Positions 25,518-34,302 of a DNA stretch of 64,000 nt are shown in pieces. The DNA is from Halalkalibacter suaedae. GTDB lineage: Bacteria > Bacillota > Bacilli > Bacillales > Bacillaceae_D. The notes under the pieces are model-generated. The model worked only from the letters and a program-made list of their open reading frames with translations, was not told where the DNA came from and ran no database searches. The stretch spans positions 124,001 to 188,000 of the forward strand of contig NZ_JAGKSQ010000003.1 of assembly GCF_017939705.1 (NCBI RefSeq), read 5' to 3'. A program made the position numbers and the translations under genes. How positions within the stretch are numbered: position 1 is the first letter of the stretch; each line of letters begins with the position of its first letter.

Positions 25518-26972
25518 TTACGATGAAGCTAATCGATTTTTTTCATCTTTCAGATAATCTGCTAGTAATTTTGCTCCTTGCATGACAATCGGTATTCCCC
25601 CACCCGGATGAACAGAAGCTCCAACCGCGTAGATATTATTATATGAAAATGGCCTCAATTGGGGTCTAAATACCCCCGATTGTGTCAGTGTCGGAGCAAT
25701 ACCGAAGCTTCCACCCTCGTACAATCCTTCTTGTTCTGCATCAGCTGGTGTACGAATCTCCATCCAATCGATCGCTGCCTTAATTCCTTTAAACCCTCTA
25801 TTTTCTAAAATATCTAGTCGATTATCGACGTATTTATCAATCTTAGTCCAATTAATATTACTACCAGATGGAACCGGAATAAGAACATACATGACAGCTT
25901 TTCCATGTGGTGCTAATGAGGAATCGATCTTTGACGGATAAAAAACATACATTGAAGGATCTTTTGGAAGTTGTTTATCAACAAATACATCTTTCATATG
26001 CTTGTCAAAGTCATCTGACATGATAAATTGATGGACATCAGCCTCTTCAAATGGGCGACTTAGGCCTAAATACAAAAGTAAGCAAGCAGACGAGGGTGTG
26101 TATGATTTGTTTGACTGTTCTTTCGGAACCAGCTTTCTTGCTAATGGAAAATCTCCATTCAATACAAAACGATCGGCTTCTGCTAACTGCCCATCTATCC
26201 AAACACCCCTACAACTAGATTGACTTGTTTCAAGCGAGGTTACTTCATGACCTAGCATGATCGTAACACCACGCTCTCTTAATTTACTCTCTAGCAATGA
26301 TACAATTGACGCATATCCGCCCTTAACATACCAAATTCCATGATAATGCTCACTGAATGGAACTAGTGAATACATCGCTGGAGACCGAAAAGGTGAACCG
26401 CCTATATATAAGGTTTGAAATGAAAAAGCCTCCTGAAGCCTAGGATGCGAGAAAAATTGCTTCACCTGTTCTCTAACGGTCTGGTAAGCTTTTAATTTCC
26501 ATAATGTTTTCAATGTACTCGGATTAAAAAAATCATTCTTTCTCACAAAGGAACGATCAAGAAAAGCAGACTTCCCTTGATCAAATCGCCATTTCATTTG
26601 ATCTAAATATGTCAAAAAACCATTTTCTTGCCCGGGAAATTGTCGAGAGATCTCATTAATTTGTTTTTCAGTGTCGCTCCATTTATAAAAATCCATTCCG
26701 TCCGGATAATTTAGTTTATAGAGAGGATCAATTCTGAGCAGTTCAATTTCACTGCGTTTGATCCCTACTTCCTCTAAAATCGTATAAATCATATCAGGGA
26801 GCAGAACAATCGTTGGCCCTTTATCAATCCGGTACCCTTGATGTTCAACAAATGCTAACCGACCACCAAGCTGAAAATCTTTTTCATAGATTACTACCTC
26901 ATCACCTTGTTGCCTTAAATAGAGGGCTGTAATTAAACCTCCAATTCCACCGCCAATTATCGCTGTCTTCAT
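25518..26972 (-). CDS. crtN: Dehydrosqualene desaturase CrtN
   Basis: 484 residues. FAD motif IIGGGIGGLITALYL at the N-terminus, KGPTIVLLPD and FSFQTLYIGGSPFRSPAMYS like S. aureus CrtN (FQTLYIG--P-R-P--YS), C-terminal GASVHPGGGIPIVMQGAK. Performs successive desaturations of diapophytoene to diaponeurosporene or diapolycopene. Starts within the stop of the upstream gene (ATGA overlap), so translationally coupled. Confidence 0.87.
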   Translation of the reverse strand: MKTAIIGGGIGGLITALYLRQQGDEVVIYEKDFQLGGRLAFVEHQGYRIDKGPTIVLLPDMIYTILEEVGIKRSEIELLRIDPLYKLNYPDGMDFYKWSDTEKQINEISRQFPGQENGFLTYLDQMKWRFDQGKSAFLDRSFVRKNDFFNPSTLKTLWKLKAYQTVREQVKQFFSHPRLQEAFSFQTLYIGGSPFRSPAMYSLVPFSEHYHGIWYVKGGYASIVSLLESKLRERGVTIMLGHEVTSLETSQSSCRGVWIDGQLAEADRFVLNGDFPLARKLVPKEQSNKSYTPSSACLLLYLGLSRPFEEADVHQFIMSDDFDKHMKDVFVDKQLPKDPSMYVFYPSKIDSSLAPHGKAVMYVLIPVPSGSNINWTKIDKYVDNRLDILENRGFKGIKAAIDWMEIRTPADAEQEGLYEGGSFGIAPTLTQSGVFRPQLRPFSYNNIYAVGASVHPGGGIPIVMQGAKLLADYLKDEKNRLASS

Positions 26973-28480
26973 TGAACTAATCTCCCTCGTTTTTGCTGAT
27001 CTTGATCGATTAATAGATTTGCAGTTATTCGAGCAGATTCAAAAATGGTAGGGAGTCCACTACCTGGATGTGTTCCTCCCCCAACTAACCAGCAATGGTC
27101 AAGCTCCTGAAATTTATTATGTGGTCTGAAATACATCATTTGCTTCAAATGATGAGCAAGGTTAAATGTCGCCCCTTTATAAACATAGTGATCTCTTTCC
27201 CAGTTAACAGGAGTAATGACTTCATCAAAAATGATGGCTTCTTTTAATCCTTTGAATTCTGTCTTTTTCTCAACTTGTTCATAGATTAAATCTCGAAACT
27301 CATCCTTATGCTGCTCCCAATCTACTAAACTGAAATTATTAGGAACTGGGGCAAGTAAATAAATCGATGAATGTCCTTTTGGTGCAAGACTACTGTCAGA
27401 CACACCTGCATTTTGAATATAGATCGATGGATCTGCTGATAGTGTTTTGGTTTTCGTGATTTCCTCGACGTTTTTTCTGTAATCGTTCGAAAAAACAACT
27501 GTATGATGCGGAAGGTCATACGTCCGATCAACTCCAGCATAAACCATGAAAGTTGAACAGGAATAGTCTTTCTTCGTCAGCTTTTCTTTAGAATATTGCT
27601 TTAAGTCTTCGTCCACTAATGTTGACATTGCATGAGCGAAATCCGCATTTATAATGACCTCGTCGCAATTAACCTTTTCGCCATTGTTCAGTTCTACACC
27701 ATAAATCGATTTATTTTTAATTAATAATCTCTTAATTCCGGTTTGGAGATGAATCTTCCCTCCGAATTCCTTTACAACTTGAGCCATAGCTTCTGGAATT
27801 TGATTCAATCCTCCCCTTGGATGAAAAATTCCGTATTTATGCTCCATATAAGATAAAATACTAAATGCTCCAGGACATTCCCAAGGAGACATCCCTAGGT
27901 ATTTAGATTGGAAGGTAAAAGCTAACTTCAGTCTTTCATCAGAAAAAAAAGAACTTAAGACTTGATACACGGACTGATGTAAAGAGAGATGTGGTAGGGC
28001 TTTCATTGTTCGCCACCGACCATAATCAAGTAATGAGCTATGTCGATTTTGAAGAATGGGCATTAGGGCATCCATTTTCTTTTCGGTTTCCTTCATAAAT
28101 CGACTGTAACCTTCTCCATTCCCGGGAAACATCGCTTCGATTAACTTCTTAGTCTCATTTGGATTACGTGAGGGTGAAAATGCAATATCATCAAAGCGTA
28201 ATTGGTACATTGGATCAATTTCTATTAAATCGAGATAATCGTCCATTTTGCGTCCGACCATAGCAAATAATTCCTCCACAATATGAGGCATGCTCAAAAA
28301 TGTCGGTCCTCTGTCAAATGTAAAACCATCTTTCTTCAGAGCAGACGTCCTGCCACCAACATAGGCTTGCTTTTCGAATACCTCGACGTCATAGCCTTGG
28401 CCAGCAAGTAACATTGCAACTGCCATCCCACCGGGTCCTGCCCCAATTATGAATATTTTCTTTGCCATGATTGCTCTCAT
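26969..28480 (-). CDS. Second CrtN/CrtI-type carotenoid desaturase/oxygenase (CrtNc-like)
   Basis: About 503 residues from ATG 28480 (AGGTGAAGGG upstream; ATG 28468, giving MAKKIFIIGAG, is the alternative). FAD motif IIGAGPGGMAVAMLL, RGPTFLSMPH, FQSKYLGMSPWECPG and GGGTHPGSGLPTIFESAR. A third family member besides CrtN and CrtP, as in halophilic Bacillales that make apo-8'-lycopenoate-type or diapolycopenoate pigments. Its precise step is unresolved. Head of the leftward crtNc-crtN-crtM operon. Confidence 0.82.
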   Translation of the reverse strand: MRAIMAKKIFIIGAGPGGMAVAMLLAGQGYDVEVFEKQAYVGGRTSALKKDGFTFDRGPTFLSMPHIVEELFAMVGRKMDDYLDLIEIDPMYQLRFDDIAFSPSRNPNETKKLIEAMFPGNGEGYSRFMKETEKKMDALMPILQNRHSSLLDYGRWRTMKALPHLSLHQSVYQVLSSFFSDERLKLAFTFQSKYLGMSPWECPGAFSILSYMEHKYGIFHPRGGLNQIPEAMAQVVKEFGGKIHLQTGIKRLLIKNKSIYGVELNNGEKVNCDEVIINADFAHAMSTLVDEDLKQYSKEKLTKKDYSCSTFMVYAGVDRTYDLPHHTVVFSNDYRKNVEEITKTKTLSADPSIYIQNAGVSDSSLAPKGHSSIYLLAPVPNNFSLVDWEQHKDEFRDLIYEQVEKKTEFKGLKEAIIFDEVITPVNWERDHYVYKGATFNLAHHLKQMMYFRPHNKFQELDHCWLVGGGTHPGSGLPTIFESARITANLLIDQDQQKRGRLVQ

Positions 28481-28508
28481 CCCTTCACCTACAAAACCTA
28501 AACAAAGA

Positions 28509-28546
28509 TTATACAAATAGTATAACTAAATCTAATTTCTTTGCAA
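28509..28546 (-). promoter_or_regulatory. Promoter of the leftward carotenoid operon
   Basis: On the minus strand: TTGCAA (28541-28546), 16-bp spacer, TATACT (28519-28524). A perfect palindrome TTATAC-N5-GTATAA (28509-28525) covers the -10 and is a probable operator. Confidence 0.7.
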
Positions 28547-28562
28547 ATAATCCGCCTCACGC

Positions 28563-28607
28563 AAAAAAAGTGCTTCAATGATCATCATATAATGACATTG
28601 AAACACT
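28563..28607 (-). terminator. Terminator of the histidine kinase operon
   Basis: AGTGTTTCAATG / CATTGAAGCACT stem on the minus strand followed by TTTTTTT, 22 bp past the kinase stop. Confidence 0.88.
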
Positions 28608-28629
28608 AAGGTGGTACTATTTCATCTAG

Positions 28630-31482
28630 TTAATTATCCTCATCAGAGTCCTGCTGTTCGCCATGAAGAAGAACTTGAACAATCGCATCAGATAATTCAT
28701 GTGGAGGATAAGGTTTTCTTAAATATTGTGTGATATGATACTTGTCCGATTTTTCTTGGACTTCATCAAGTGCCGAAGAAATAAATACTGGTAATTTCTT
28801 TGTCTTTTCATCTTCTCGCAACTCTTTAATAAACATCCATCCATCAATTTCATCTGACAGGATTAAGTCAACAACGACTACATCTAAGTCTTGTTTCTTT
28901 AAATAACTCAAGGCTTTATTTGGAGAAAAGAAATGATGGACTTCAAAGCCCTTTGACTTCAGTTCATCCGCTAGCAATACTGCTAAACTCTTATCATCCT
29001 CTAGTATTAAAACCTTTTTTGGTTTGACGCCAGATCCATATGGATTGACTAGCTTGACTTCCTCAATCATTGAATCCTTAATTGGAAATTCGATTTCAAA
29101 CGTTGTACCTTCTCCAACAACCGAACGAACGGAAATGTTTCCATCATGCGCTTCAATAATTTCCTTACAAATTGGTAGACCCAAACCAGTTCCACCAATC
29201 TTGCGTCGATCACCATTATCAATTCGATGGAATTTCCTAAATAATTTCGGTATCTCTTCCTCAGGTATTCCTAAACCTTGATCCTGGACCTCAATAACAA
29301 GGTTAGCCCCTCGATTATAGCTTATTAATTCAACCGGTCCGCCATCTGGTGAGAATTTAACTGCATTGCTAATTAAGTTTGTAAACAATTGTTCAATTCT
29401 TTCAGCATCTGCTAGTAGCTCTGTCGCCACTGCGGAATCCTTAATAACAAATTGATGCAACGGTGCGTTAGGTTCAAAGCGTGTGATGACTTCTGTTAAG
29501 ATTTCATTTATATTTACTTTTTCACGCTTGTACTCCTGTTGACCTGATTCCATTCGTTGTAAATCGAGAAAATCATTGATTAAATTAGTTAATCTCATTG
29601 CTTCCTTATGAATCGTCTCTAAATACTTTCTCTGGCGTTCAGGTTTCAATTCACGATTAAGCATTAATTCTGTGAAACCGAGAACACTAGATAGTGGTGT
29701 CCGGAGCTCATGACTAACCGTACTTACCAGATCTGATTTCATTTGATCAACTTCATTTTGTGTAGTAATGTCCCGATGTACAAATATTTTTGCAATCTCA
29801 GTTCCATTCTGTTCCAAAGGCTCTGTATACACTTCAAATATTCTCTTATCCGGACTAGTCATATATTGGAACGATTGACGTTTGCCTTTTTCCACTAGCA
29901 TTTGTTGGAAGAAGGCTCGTAAATCTGCTGCTTCCTCAACCCTTTCCTCAAATAACTTAAACCAATCTTCAAATGCCGAATCCTTTAATACAGCACTATC
30001 TACACAAGTAATAATCCGACATAGCTCATCATTAAATTGTAAGAGCTTACCTTCGGATGATACAAGCTGGATTCCTTCATTAACATTGTTCAAAATATCT
30101 TGACTTAATTTTGTTTCAAGTAATTTTTGACGATGTAGAAGTGAGCGCTCAATTGCAATCGACGTTTGATGAAGAAGGCCTTTTAATTCATCAATTTCGT
30201 CACCCGTAAGTGCTTTACCGACCTTAGTCATTGCAAATAGTGCAATCAGTTCAGCATTCGAGGTGTAAACTGGAATATAGTAATCAAAAGCCATAATCGA
30301 TTGTTCAGAAATTCCTCTTTCAAAAGGAGATGCTTCTCTCGAGACAATATACTCTCTTTTCTTATCAATTATAAGTTGTTCCAACCCTTGATGGTAATAT
30401 TCAAAGAATTCTTTCATACGACGGGCGGGTACACCATATGTTTGGTAAGTGTGATCCTCTGTTAGGAAGTAAATAAGTTGACTTGGCTCGTAGAGGTCAG
30501 ATAAATGGGTGACACTCTCTCTCAAAAGCTCTTCTAAATTAGGTGTAACTGATATCGCACTAATTAAATCATTATATTTTGTTAACACATGCCTTGTTGC
30601 TTCGGCATCCTCTAATGACAAGGTTAATTGTTTCTGTTGATACTCTAATTCATCTTGTTGTGATAGTAATTCTTCATTTTGTGCGACTAGCTCTTCTTCC
30701 TTTTCTTGTAATGCTTTAATCATACCAGTGAATGCTCGTGTTAGGATTCCTAATTCATCTTTACGATCTGAAGTAGGTGGGATTACGTCCTTTCCTTCTG
30801 TAACGAGCACAGATGCTTCTGTTAATTCCTTCAAAGGTCTACCGATATTTCTTAAGAAACCTCTAACTGAAAAGAATAGTGTTGTCACAACAAAAATAAT
30901 GAATGCGATATTTATCCATACAAAACGATGCATGTCGTTAATATATTGCTGAGTAGCTGAATGCACCTCATCATTTTTCTCATCAACATAATTTGAGAAT
31001 TTTTCCATAAGGCGGTCTACCGTCACATTCCCACGATTTTTCGCATATTCTGTTAAGCTTTCCCGATCATTATTCTCAACATAGCCAAATGCTTCACTAA
31101 GATTTGTTTCATATAAATTTAACTCAACACGGATTTCTGTAATGAAATCAAGATCTTCCTTTGTGAGGGTTAGTGTCGAAAAGGTATCTAGTGAGTTTTT
31201 CAAGGAATAAATAGCCTGCTCCGCTTTTCTTCTTTCTTCCTCAGCATCATCAAAAGCATAGTAACCACGAACATGAATAATTGTATCCTTGATATACTGG
31301 TCCATATCAAGAACCAGCTCTTGCTTTTCATTTAGGGACTGTATTTCCGTTTCATATTTGTGCTGAATTGAATTGGAATAATAGATAATGAGTCCACCGA
31401 TAACTAAAATAGCTAATCCGACTAACAGCATTGTGGAGGTCAGTTTACGATTAAGACTTTTTTCAATAAATTGCTTAATCAC
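28630..31482 (-). CDS. Hybrid sensor histidine kinase (HAMP-GAF-PAS-HisKA-HATPase-REC)
   Basis: 950 residues. TM1 (about 17-35), helical extracellular sensor (36-185), TM2 (about 190-212), HAMP, coiled coil (255-300), GAF-like domain (about 300-460), PAS-like domain (465-585), HisKA with SHELRTPLSSVLGFTE, HATPase with NLISNAVKFSPDGG and GGTGLGLPICKEI, then a C-terminal receiver (825-940) with EDD, phosphoacceptor in VVVDLILSDEIDG and K in YLRKPYPP. Its start overlaps the end of the lone receiver gene by 8 bp. It fits as the input of a phosphorelay ending in the HPt-REC-GGDEF-REC protein of the same operon. Confidence 0.9.
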   Translation of the reverse strand: MIKQFIEKSLNRKLTSTMLLVGLAILVIGGLIIYYSNSIQHKYETEIQSLNEKQELVLDMDQYIKDTIIHVRGYYAFDDAEEERRKAEQAIYSLKNSLDTFSTLTLTKEDLDFITEIRVELNLYETNLSEAFGYVENNDRESLTEYAKNRGNVTVDRLMEKFSNYVDEKNDEVHSATQQYINDMHRFVWINIAFIIFVVTTLFFSVRGFLRNIGRPLKELTEASVLVTEGKDVIPPTSDRKDELGILTRAFTGMIKALQEKEEELVAQNEELLSQQDELEYQQKQLTLSLEDAEATRHVLTKYNDLISAISVTPNLEELLRESVTHLSDLYEPSQLIYFLTEDHTYQTYGVPARRMKEFFEYYHQGLEQLIIDKKREYIVSREASPFERGISEQSIMAFDYYIPVYTSNAELIALFAMTKVGKALTGDEIDELKGLLHQTSIAIERSLLHRQKLLETKLSQDILNNVNEGIQLVSSEGKLLQFNDELCRIITCVDSAVLKDSAFEDWFKLFEERVEEAADLRAFFQQMLVEKGKRQSFQYMTSPDKRIFEVYTEPLEQNGTEIAKIFVHRDITTQNEVDQMKSDLVSTVSHELRTPLSSVLGFTELMLNRELKPERQRKYLETIHKEAMRLTNLINDFLDLQRMESGQQEYKREKVNINEILTEVITRFEPNAPLHQFVIKDSAVATELLADAERIEQLFTNLISNAVKFSPDGGPVELISYNRGANLVIEVQDQGLGIPEEEIPKLFRKFHRIDNGDRRKIGGTGLGLPICKEIIEAHDGNISVRSVVGEGTTFEIEFPIKDSMIEEVKLVNPYGSGVKPKKVLILEDDKSLAVLLADELKSKGFEVHHFFSPNKALSYLKKQDLDVVVVDLILSDEIDGWMFIKELREDEKTKKLPVFISSALDEVQEKSDKYHITQYLRKPYPPHELSDAIVQVLLHGEQQDSDEDN

Positions 31483-31840
31483 GAGTCAATTCCTCCACTG
31501 TATCTAGCAATTCTAATGGGCTAAATGGCTTTGTTAGAATACTATCAGCCCCGCTATCCAACATTTCTTCCTTATCTTTCGCTTGACTTTTCGCTGTTAA
31601 CATTAGTACCTTTTGATGTTTAAGCTCAATTCTTTGACGTATTTCTTGTAGAACTTCAATTCCAGTCATTTGAGGCATCATATAATCTAAAATTAATAAT
31701 TCATATTTATTTTTTTCAAGCAATTGTAATGCCTCTTCACCGTTAGCTGCTTCATCAATTTCATACTCTTCTTCTTCAAGAGTATCTACAATAAGCATTC
31801 TAAGTACCTCTTCATCATCTGTTACTAAAATTCGTTTCAT
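31475..31840 (-). CDS. Single-domain response regulator
   Basis: 121 residues, only a receiver: DDEE at the N-terminus, phosphoacceptor Asp in ELLILDYMMPQMTG, T in MLTAKS, K in ILTKPFSP. CheY/Spo0F-like. Between the glycosyltransferase and the hybrid kinase, so a likely phosphate shuttle or direct effector on the synthase. Confidence 0.92.
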   Translation of the reverse strand: MKRILVTDDEEVLRMLIVDTLEEEEYEIDEAANGEEALQLLEKNKYELLILDYMMPQMTGIEVLQEIRQRIELKHQKVLMLTAKSQAKDKEEMLDSGADSILTKPFSPLELLDTVEELTRD

Positions 31841-31852
31841 TATCTGCTCCTT

Positions 31853-33259
31853 CTATTCTGTATCTTTTGAAATTCCTTTTCTCGTCATGACCCCCCAGTC
31901 TGATCTTTTCCTAATCCCTTGCCAAATTCCTAGTAATCTCCACCAAATATTTATTGGACGATACCAAAAAACCTCTGTGAAAGAATATAGGAATAGACGA
32001 ACCAAATGACGTTTCTTAGGATAGCGTCGTAAACTCCATTCTTCGAGCAAGACACCACACATTGACAAATAACTTCCATAGAACCAAGTAACCAGAAATA
32101 GAGTTAAGGTTACCTCAAAAGAAATAAATTCAAATATGAGACCTGAAATCATGTAAATGTAAGCAAATGCTTCAAATACCGCTCCCATTAGTTCAATTAG
32201 GAAGAAGTATGGCATTGAAATAAGTCCAACCTTTTTGTAACGTGGATTTAGCATCATCGTTCGGTGTGTTCTTAACGTTTCAAATAGTCCTCTTTGCCAT
32301 CTTGTTCGCTGTCTCTTCAGGATAGAAAATGTGTCTGGAGCTTCCGTCCAACAAACAGGATCAGCAATATATTGAATCCGTTCATTCGTTCCTTCTTCTG
32401 CGATTAGCTTGTGCAACTTAACAACAAGCTCCATGTCTTCACCGACAGTCCCAGGTTCATATCCTCCTGCTCGAATGACCCAGGATTTGTTAAATATCCC
32501 AAAGGCTCCAGAAATAATTAACAAAAGGTTATGTCGACTTAAGCCAATTCGTCCGATTAGAAAGGCTCTTAAGTATTCAATGATTTGCATAACAACTAAA
32601 GGACTTTTTGGGAGGTCAACTTCCATTACTTCACCGCGTTCAATCTTACAACCATTTGCGATTCTAATACTTCCACCTGTTGCAATAACTTGTTCGTTCG
32701 AATCGATAATTGGCTTCATTACTTTGAGTAACGCATCTCTTTCTAGAATCGAATCTCCGTCTAGGGAACATACATATGGATAACGAGAGACATTGATCCC
32801 CGCGTTCAATGCATCAGCCTTGCCCCCATTTATTTTATCGACAATATAAAGGTAATCGAATAGCTTAGAACGATAAATTCTTATAATTTCTTTAGATGGA
32901 ACTTGTTTTCTAACTACAAGTGGGATTTCAATCATCTGATATGCATCGATCATCTTATTAAGGGTTTTATCTGTTGAGCCATCATTAATAACAATAATCT
33001 CAAATTGTTTATAATTCATACTCAGTAGTGATCTGACACTACTTACAATTCCTGCTTCTTCGTTATAAGCAGGAACAAGAATAGAAATCGGCTTTATTTC
33101 ATCACTTAGAAGTAAATCCTCATAAGGCTCTTTTTTATTAAGATCTCTTTCTCTTCTTAGAATAATCGCTGAAAATAAAAAAAGGATTAAATAAAAAAAA
33201 GAAGCTAAGGACATATAGATTATAATGATGTACCCAAGGTAGTCTACAATCATATTCAT
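31853..33259 (-). CDS. Membrane-bound processive-type GT2 glycosyltransferase
   Basis: 468 residues. N-terminal membrane segment, GT2 catalytic domain with ISILVPAYNEE, IIVINDGSTD, YVCSLDGDS (DXD), GEDMELVVKLHK and QRTRWQRGL (QxxRW motif of processive synthases such as cellulose and hyaluronan synthases), then about four C-terminal membrane segments. No PilZ domain. It probably polymerises and exports a polysaccharide. Overlaps the HEAT gene by 4 bp. Confidence 0.87.
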   Translation of the reverse strand: MNMIVDYLGYIIIIYMSLASFFYLILFLFSAIILRRERDLNKKEPYEDLLLSDEIKPISILVPAYNEEAGIVSSVRSLLSMNYKQFEIIVINDGSTDKTLNKMIDAYQMIEIPLVVRKQVPSKEIIRIYRSKLFDYLYIVDKINGGKADALNAGINVSRYPYVCSLDGDSILERDALLKVMKPIIDSNEQVIATGGSIRIANGCKIERGEVMEVDLPKSPLVVMQIIEYLRAFLIGRIGLSRHNLLLIISGAFGIFNKSWVIRAGGYEPGTVGEDMELVVKLHKLIAEEGTNERIQYIADPVCWTEAPDTFSILKRQRTRWQRGLFETLRTHRTMMLNPRYKKVGLISMPYFFLIELMGAVFEAFAYIYMISGLIFEFISFEVTLTLFLVTWFYGSYLSMCGVLLEEWSLRRYPKKRHLVRLFLYSFTEVFWYRPINIWWRLLGIWQGIRKRSDWGVMTRKGISKDTE

Positions 33260-34293
33260 TGATCACCAACCTCCTGCCCTAACCACTGATAAGCAATATC
33301 TCTCGCAAATGCATCTTCATTTTTCTTATATACATGCTCCAACATAAGCAGGCCATCAGGAAAATTGACTAGGGCCTCGGCTGCCGATTGCCTTACCCAC
33401 CAATTTGAATCCGAAAGAAGTTTAATTAATATTTCTGTAAATCGTTGTTTTCGATGTCTACTAACAATCTTGGCAAATAACATTCTTTCAACCCATTCTC
33501 CAGATTCGTGAAAATGGATATAGAATTGATCTTCTGGAAGTTGATCAAAATAAACCAAGGCTTTAAGCCCCCTTACCCTCAATTCCAAAGAAGGTGACTC
33601 CAGTAGATTAATGAATATTGGCTGTGCTGAAATCGTTATAGATTCAGTCACGACATCTAACAAAGCAATCTGGACTATTTCAGTAAAATGATCGATCTCC
33701 ATTAACTGCTCCAGTATTAAATCATCTTTGTAACGCCTGAAGCATTCCTTTAGCAAAAAATCAGGCCACTCTCCGCTAGACGCTGTTAATTTTTTGAGTA
33801 ATCTTGTATCCTGCAAAGTAGCTAATGTCCGTGCCATCTGATACGTTTCATCCCTTTGAGAATTCTGTTCAGTAAAGGCTGTCCAGATGTCGTCTTTTAG
33901 TTCAGCTAATTTAAAATCTTCGATGAAATAAAGTGTATTCATTCGCGTACTCCAAGAACGTGCCTTTAATTTCTGACGATAATTTTCAGCTAACTCCAGG
34001 CTAGTTAATACGTTCAGGCGTTCAACGATATCCTCATCTGCTATTAATTGTTTATATTGTCCAACTCGTTCCTCAAGAATTTCAAAAAACAGCTCATCCC
34101 TTTTAAAATGGCGGCGAATCCTTGGAATTTCTCCCTTAGCAAAAAGATCAAGCTCTTTATTTAAAACGACCTCAACCCTTTGTTTTTCTTCACTCAATTG
34201 TTGCTGTGCCTGCTTTCTAATTAAGAGATAGATTAGAAGTAATATGTTAAGGAGGAGCAGTGATAAGATCAGTACGATAAACAGGCCCATCAA
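33256..34293 (-). CDS. Membrane-anchored HEAT-repeat protein
   Basis: 345 residues: N-terminal membrane anchor (LFIVLILSLLLLNILLLIYLL), coiled stretch, then repeated helical pairs recognisable as HEAT repeats, clearest at the C-terminus (LLSDSNWWVRQSAAEALVNF, preceded by LLESPSLELRVRGLKALVYF). Such repeats bind proteins. Coupled by a 4-bp overlap to the GT2 synthase, so it is a candidate scaffold or regulatory subunit of the synthase. Confidence 0.8.
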   Translation of the reverse strand: MMGLFIVLILSLLLLNILLLIYLLIRKQAQQQLSEEKQRVEVVLNKELDLFAKGEIPRIRRHFKRDELFFEILEERVGQYKQLIADEDIVERLNVLTSLELAENYRQKLKARSWSTRMNTLYFIEDFKLAELKDDIWTAFTEQNSQRDETYQMARTLATLQDTRLLKKLTASSGEWPDFLLKECFRRYKDDLILEQLMEIDHFTEIVQIALLDVVTESITISAQPIFINLLESPSLELRVRGLKALVYFDQLPEDQFYIHFHESGEWVERMLFAKIVSRHRKQRFTEILIKLLSDSNWWVRQSAAEALVNFPDGLLMLEHVYKKNEDAFARDIAYQWLGQEVGDQ

Positions 34294-34302
34294 ATATCCT
34301 CC

